From contig JAADHV010000005.1 in assembly GCA_013151635.1 (NCBI GenBank), positions 1 to 33,643 on the forward strand: DNA of 33,643 bases, written 5' to 3'. Position 1 is the stretch's first letter, and each line of letters begins with the position of its first letter. Positions 31,548 to 33,643 of the stretch are shown one piece after another. The stretch is from Deltaproteobacteria bacterium. Its GTDB lineage: Bacteria; Desulfobacterota; Desulfobacteria; Desulfobacterales; Desulfobacteraceae. The notes beneath the pieces are model-generated. The model was given only the letters and a program-made list of their open reading frames with translations, was not told where the DNA came from and searched no databases. The translations under genes were made by a program, and so were the position numbers.

Positions 31548-33643
31548 TTAGTTCAACATCTTTCTGGCAGTTTTTGCGTCCTTGAACATGGGATCAATAT
31601 CCAGGGCTTTTTTAAAATACTGTCTTGCCTTTTCAAATTCTTTGGTCCGGTACAAGGCCATGCCGTAATGATAACAGGCAAGAGCGCTGTCCGGTTTTAA
31701 TTTCAAACTGTCGTCAAGTTCTGATAAGGCATTGAGGTAGCTTCCTTTCTGGTAATAAACCCAGCCCATTGTATCAAGAACATTGGGATCTTTAGGGGCT
31801 TTCTCACGGGCAATTTTTGCAAGCCTGAAAGCTTCTTCCAGTTGTTCAGGTTTTTCAGAAAGGATAAAGGCAAGGTTATTGGCTGCATTGGAATGATCAG
31901 GATTAATTTCGAGAACTTTTCTATAGTATTCTTCCGCTTTGGTAAAATTTCCCCGGGCATCATAAATGAAACCCATTGCAATTAGTGCCGGGACATAAGC
32001 AGGATTTATTTTTTCAACCTTTTTATATTCCTCAAGTGCTTTAACAACTTGTTTCTTTTTGTCCAGAAAATTTGCAATAAACATATGCGGTTTTATAAAA
32101 TCAGGGCGTAACTGCCTGGCTTTTTTAAAATGGTTCAATGCAATATCAGGACTTTTGAGCTTTAAGTATATTTCTCCTTTCAGGTTTTCAAAAAAAGCCT
32201 TTGAATCATGGTTTGCCCTGGCCATATTTTTATCAACCATATCAAGAGCATTGTTATATTTTTTATCAGAAATATAGATATCAGCCATTATTTTTACGAC
32301 CCCGGCCTGACCGGGAGTCCGGTCATAAATTTTTTGCAGTATTTCAATGGCTTTTTCCTTTTTCCCGGTGGTTTTATATAAGAGTGCAAGACGGATATAG
32401 GCTGGGGTATACTCTGGTTTCTGCCTGATGATAATTTTCAGGATGTTTTCCGCCTCCTTGATATTGCCTTCAAGAAGGTTAACACCGGATAACAGGGTCA
32501 TGGTTTTTAAATCAGGCGGGGTAAGCTTAAAAATTTCATCCATCTGTTCTTTTGCTTTTTTTAAATTTTTTTCAAGGATATAGATTTCTGCAAGTTTGAT
32601 CCTGGGACTGACAAGACGGGGGTCTACAGTTATGGCAGCCAGAAGATTGCCTTTTATCTGATCTTTTTCAAATTCTTCGGGATTATCAAGCAGCCCTGCT
32701 GCTGCACGGAATATCTTTTGCTCGGGGCGGTCTGTTGCCCCGCGGTTTTTAATACAAAGAGCCCTGTAATAATATGCTTTTGCATTTACTTTATCGATGG
32801 CCAATACGGCATCAAATTTATCCAGAGCCTTTTTAAAATCATTTTCTGCCATAAAGACCCTGCCCTTTTGAAAAAGCGCATCCACAAAATTGGGATCAAT
32901 TTCTAAAGCCTTATCAACAGATTCTCCAGCTTTTTTAATCATTTTAAAATGAAGGTAAACACGGGACAGGTCAGTATGGATCAATGGATTTTTCCCCTGC
33001 TTTGCAAGAGCATTTTCCATGGTTACAATCGCTTTGTCTTTCATATTTCTTTTTGTATAAAACTGTGCAAGGTTAATTAAAGGCACAACTTGGCTTGCAC
33101 CTTCAAGGACTGCTTTCTGATAATTTTCTTCAGCCAGGTCATATCGTTTTTGTCCTTCATAAAACCTGGCAAGGTCAGTATATTTTTGAACTTTAATCCC
33201 ATCTGTTTCAAGAACACCTTTCAGCAATGTTTCTATCTTGTCCCATTTTCCCTGGAATGCATATAATTTTGCAAGTCCCATATAGGCCTGCCGGGAGGTG
33301 GAATCCTGGACTATTGCTCTCATATAAGCATTTTCCGCCTTATCAATGGATTTTGTTTTTATATAAAGCTGGGCAAGAGAGAGAAAAGTCTTAACATTTT
33401 TATTATCAATGGAAGCTGCTTTATTAAGTGTTTCAATTGCAGATTCAAGGTCTCTTTCCTTAATCTGTATTCCGGCAAGAAGGTGATATGCATCAATTGA
33501 TAAAGGGGATATATCAAGAACTTTTGAAATATATCCCCTGGCATCCAGTAATCGATCCTTTTGCAGATAAATCTGGGCCAGCCTTAATAACGGCGGAATG
33601 CTTTGAGGGTTCACTTTTACGGCAAGATTATAATATCTTACGG
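31548..33643 (-). CDS. prsT: TPR-repeat protein, PEP-CTERM system (PrsT-like), 5' end outside window
   Basis: At least 697 residues of almost continuous tetratricopeptide repeats, about 19 to 20 units of 34 residues (for example AEEYYRKVLEINPDHSNAAN near the end), of the kind named PrsT in XrtA loci (TIGR02917 type, about 900 residues). Such proteins are thought to scaffold export or regulation of the glycan. The frame is open to the window edge: a GTG at 33614 is inside a repeat (VRYYNLAVKVNPQSIPPLLR), so it is not the start, and roughly 200 N-terminal residues including the signal or lipobox lie outside. The C-terminus is complete (KTARKMLN). It is the first gene of the run in the window. 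Confidence 0.85.
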   Translation of the reverse strand, partial: VRYYNLAVKVNPQSIPPLLRLAQIYLQKDRLLDARGYISKVLDISPLSIDAYHLLAGIQIKERDLESAIETLNKAASIDNKNVKTFLSLAQLYIKTKSIDKAENAYMRAIVQDSTSRQAYMGLAKLYAFQGKWDKIETLLKGVLETDGIKVQKYTDLARFYEGQKRYDLAEENYQKAVLEGASQVVPLINLAQFYTKRNMKDKAIVTMENALAKQGKNPLIHTDLSRVYLHFKMIKKAGESVDKALEIDPNFVDALFQKGRVFMAENDFKKALDKFDAVLAIDKVNAKAYYYRALCIKNRGATDRPEQKIFRAAAGLLDNPEEFEKDQIKGNLLAAITVDPRLVSPRIKLAEIYILEKNLKKAKEQMDEIFKLTPPDLKTMTLLSGVNLLEGNIKEAENILKIIIRQKPEYTPAYIRLALLYKTTGKKEKAIEILQKIYDRTPGQAGVVKIMADIYISDKKYNNALDMVDKNMARANHDSKAFFENLKGEIYLKLKSPDIALNHFKKARQLRPDFIKPHMFIANFLDKKKQVVKALEEYKKVEKINPAYVPALIAMGFIYDARGNFTKAEEYYRKVLEINPDHSNAANNLAFILSEKPEQLEEAFRLAKIAREKAPKDPNVLDTMGWVYYQKGSYLNALSELDDSLKLKPDSALACYHYGMALYRTKEFEKARQYFKKALDIDPMFKDAKTARKMLN

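Noticed and set aside
33612-33614. GTG as the start of the TPR protein
   Set aside because: The frame stays open upstream to the window edge and the upstream codons continue a TPR unit, so this is an internal codon.
1-33643. tRNA, rRNA, riboswitch or replication origin
   Set aside because: No cloverleaf, rRNA-like block, known riboswitch core or iteron set was recognised on either strand; a covariance-model search would settle small RNAs.

Overview
The window is 33.6 kb of one long, same-direction gene run. Every supported gene is on the minus strand, so transcription goes from the right edge to the left. It is an exosortase A (XrtA/EpsH) extracellular-polysaccharide and PEP-CTERM protein-sorting locus from a Gram-negative bacterium: outer-membrane export and beta-barrel proteins, Wzz-type and BY-kinase proteins, and a sigma-54 promoter are all present. 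Protein style, moderate-to-low GC and the gene set suggest a sulfate-reducing Desulfobacterales-type organism. That taxonomic guess is an inference; no rRNA or other marker is present.

Right part (33.6-20 kb), the core: a TPR protein of the PrsT type running off the window edge; a single-gene PEP-CTERM protein unit with its own sigma-54 promoter and intrinsic terminator; chain-length determinant, tyrosine autokinase, initiating sugar transferase, Wza-type export protein, outer-membrane beta-barrel protein, UDP-GlcNAc 2-epimerase, EpsI, exosortase and UDP-glucose dehydrogenase. The 24-31 kb genes follow the usual XrtA order, but the XrtA-associated AAA ATPase usually found near the beta-barrel gene is absent from the window.

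Middle part (20-9 kb), assembly and modification genes: XrtA-type polysaccharide deacetylase, FemAB-like protein, two family-4 glycosyltransferases, an asparagine-synthetase-like protein without the N-terminal nucleophilic cysteine, and a second polysaccharide deacetylase. Between these conserved genes sit modules that do not belong to sugar synthesis: a decayed nucleotidyltransferase pair, an intact MntA/HepT toxin-antitoxin pair, an Rpn-type nuclease flanked by a 44-nt direct repeat, and a truncated AlbA/HATPase-type regulator.

Left part (9-0 kb): an unrecognised protein with a probable frameshifted 5' end, the XrtA-associated acyl-CoA ligase and PLP decarboxylase (split by a VapC/Phd cassette flanked by a 74-nt repeat of the ligase 3' region), a wrecked O-acetylation segment (DHHW protein head, group II intron 3' fragment, intact acyltransferase-3 gene, probable MBOAT tail), a Wzx flippase and a CDP-glycerol glycerophosphotransferase-like polymerase.

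Together the genes would start a glycan on undecaprenyl phosphate (sugar transferase), extend it (glycosyltransferases), decorate it (ligase/decarboxylase, FemAB, deacetylases, acyltransferase), flip it (Wzx), control its length and export it (Wzz, kinase, Wza, beta-barrel), and process and anchor PEP-CTERM proteins (XrtA/EpsI). The most unusual point is the repeated landing of toxin-, defence- or nuclease-like genes at junctions between conserved genes, twice with long direct repeats made from the neighbouring gene.
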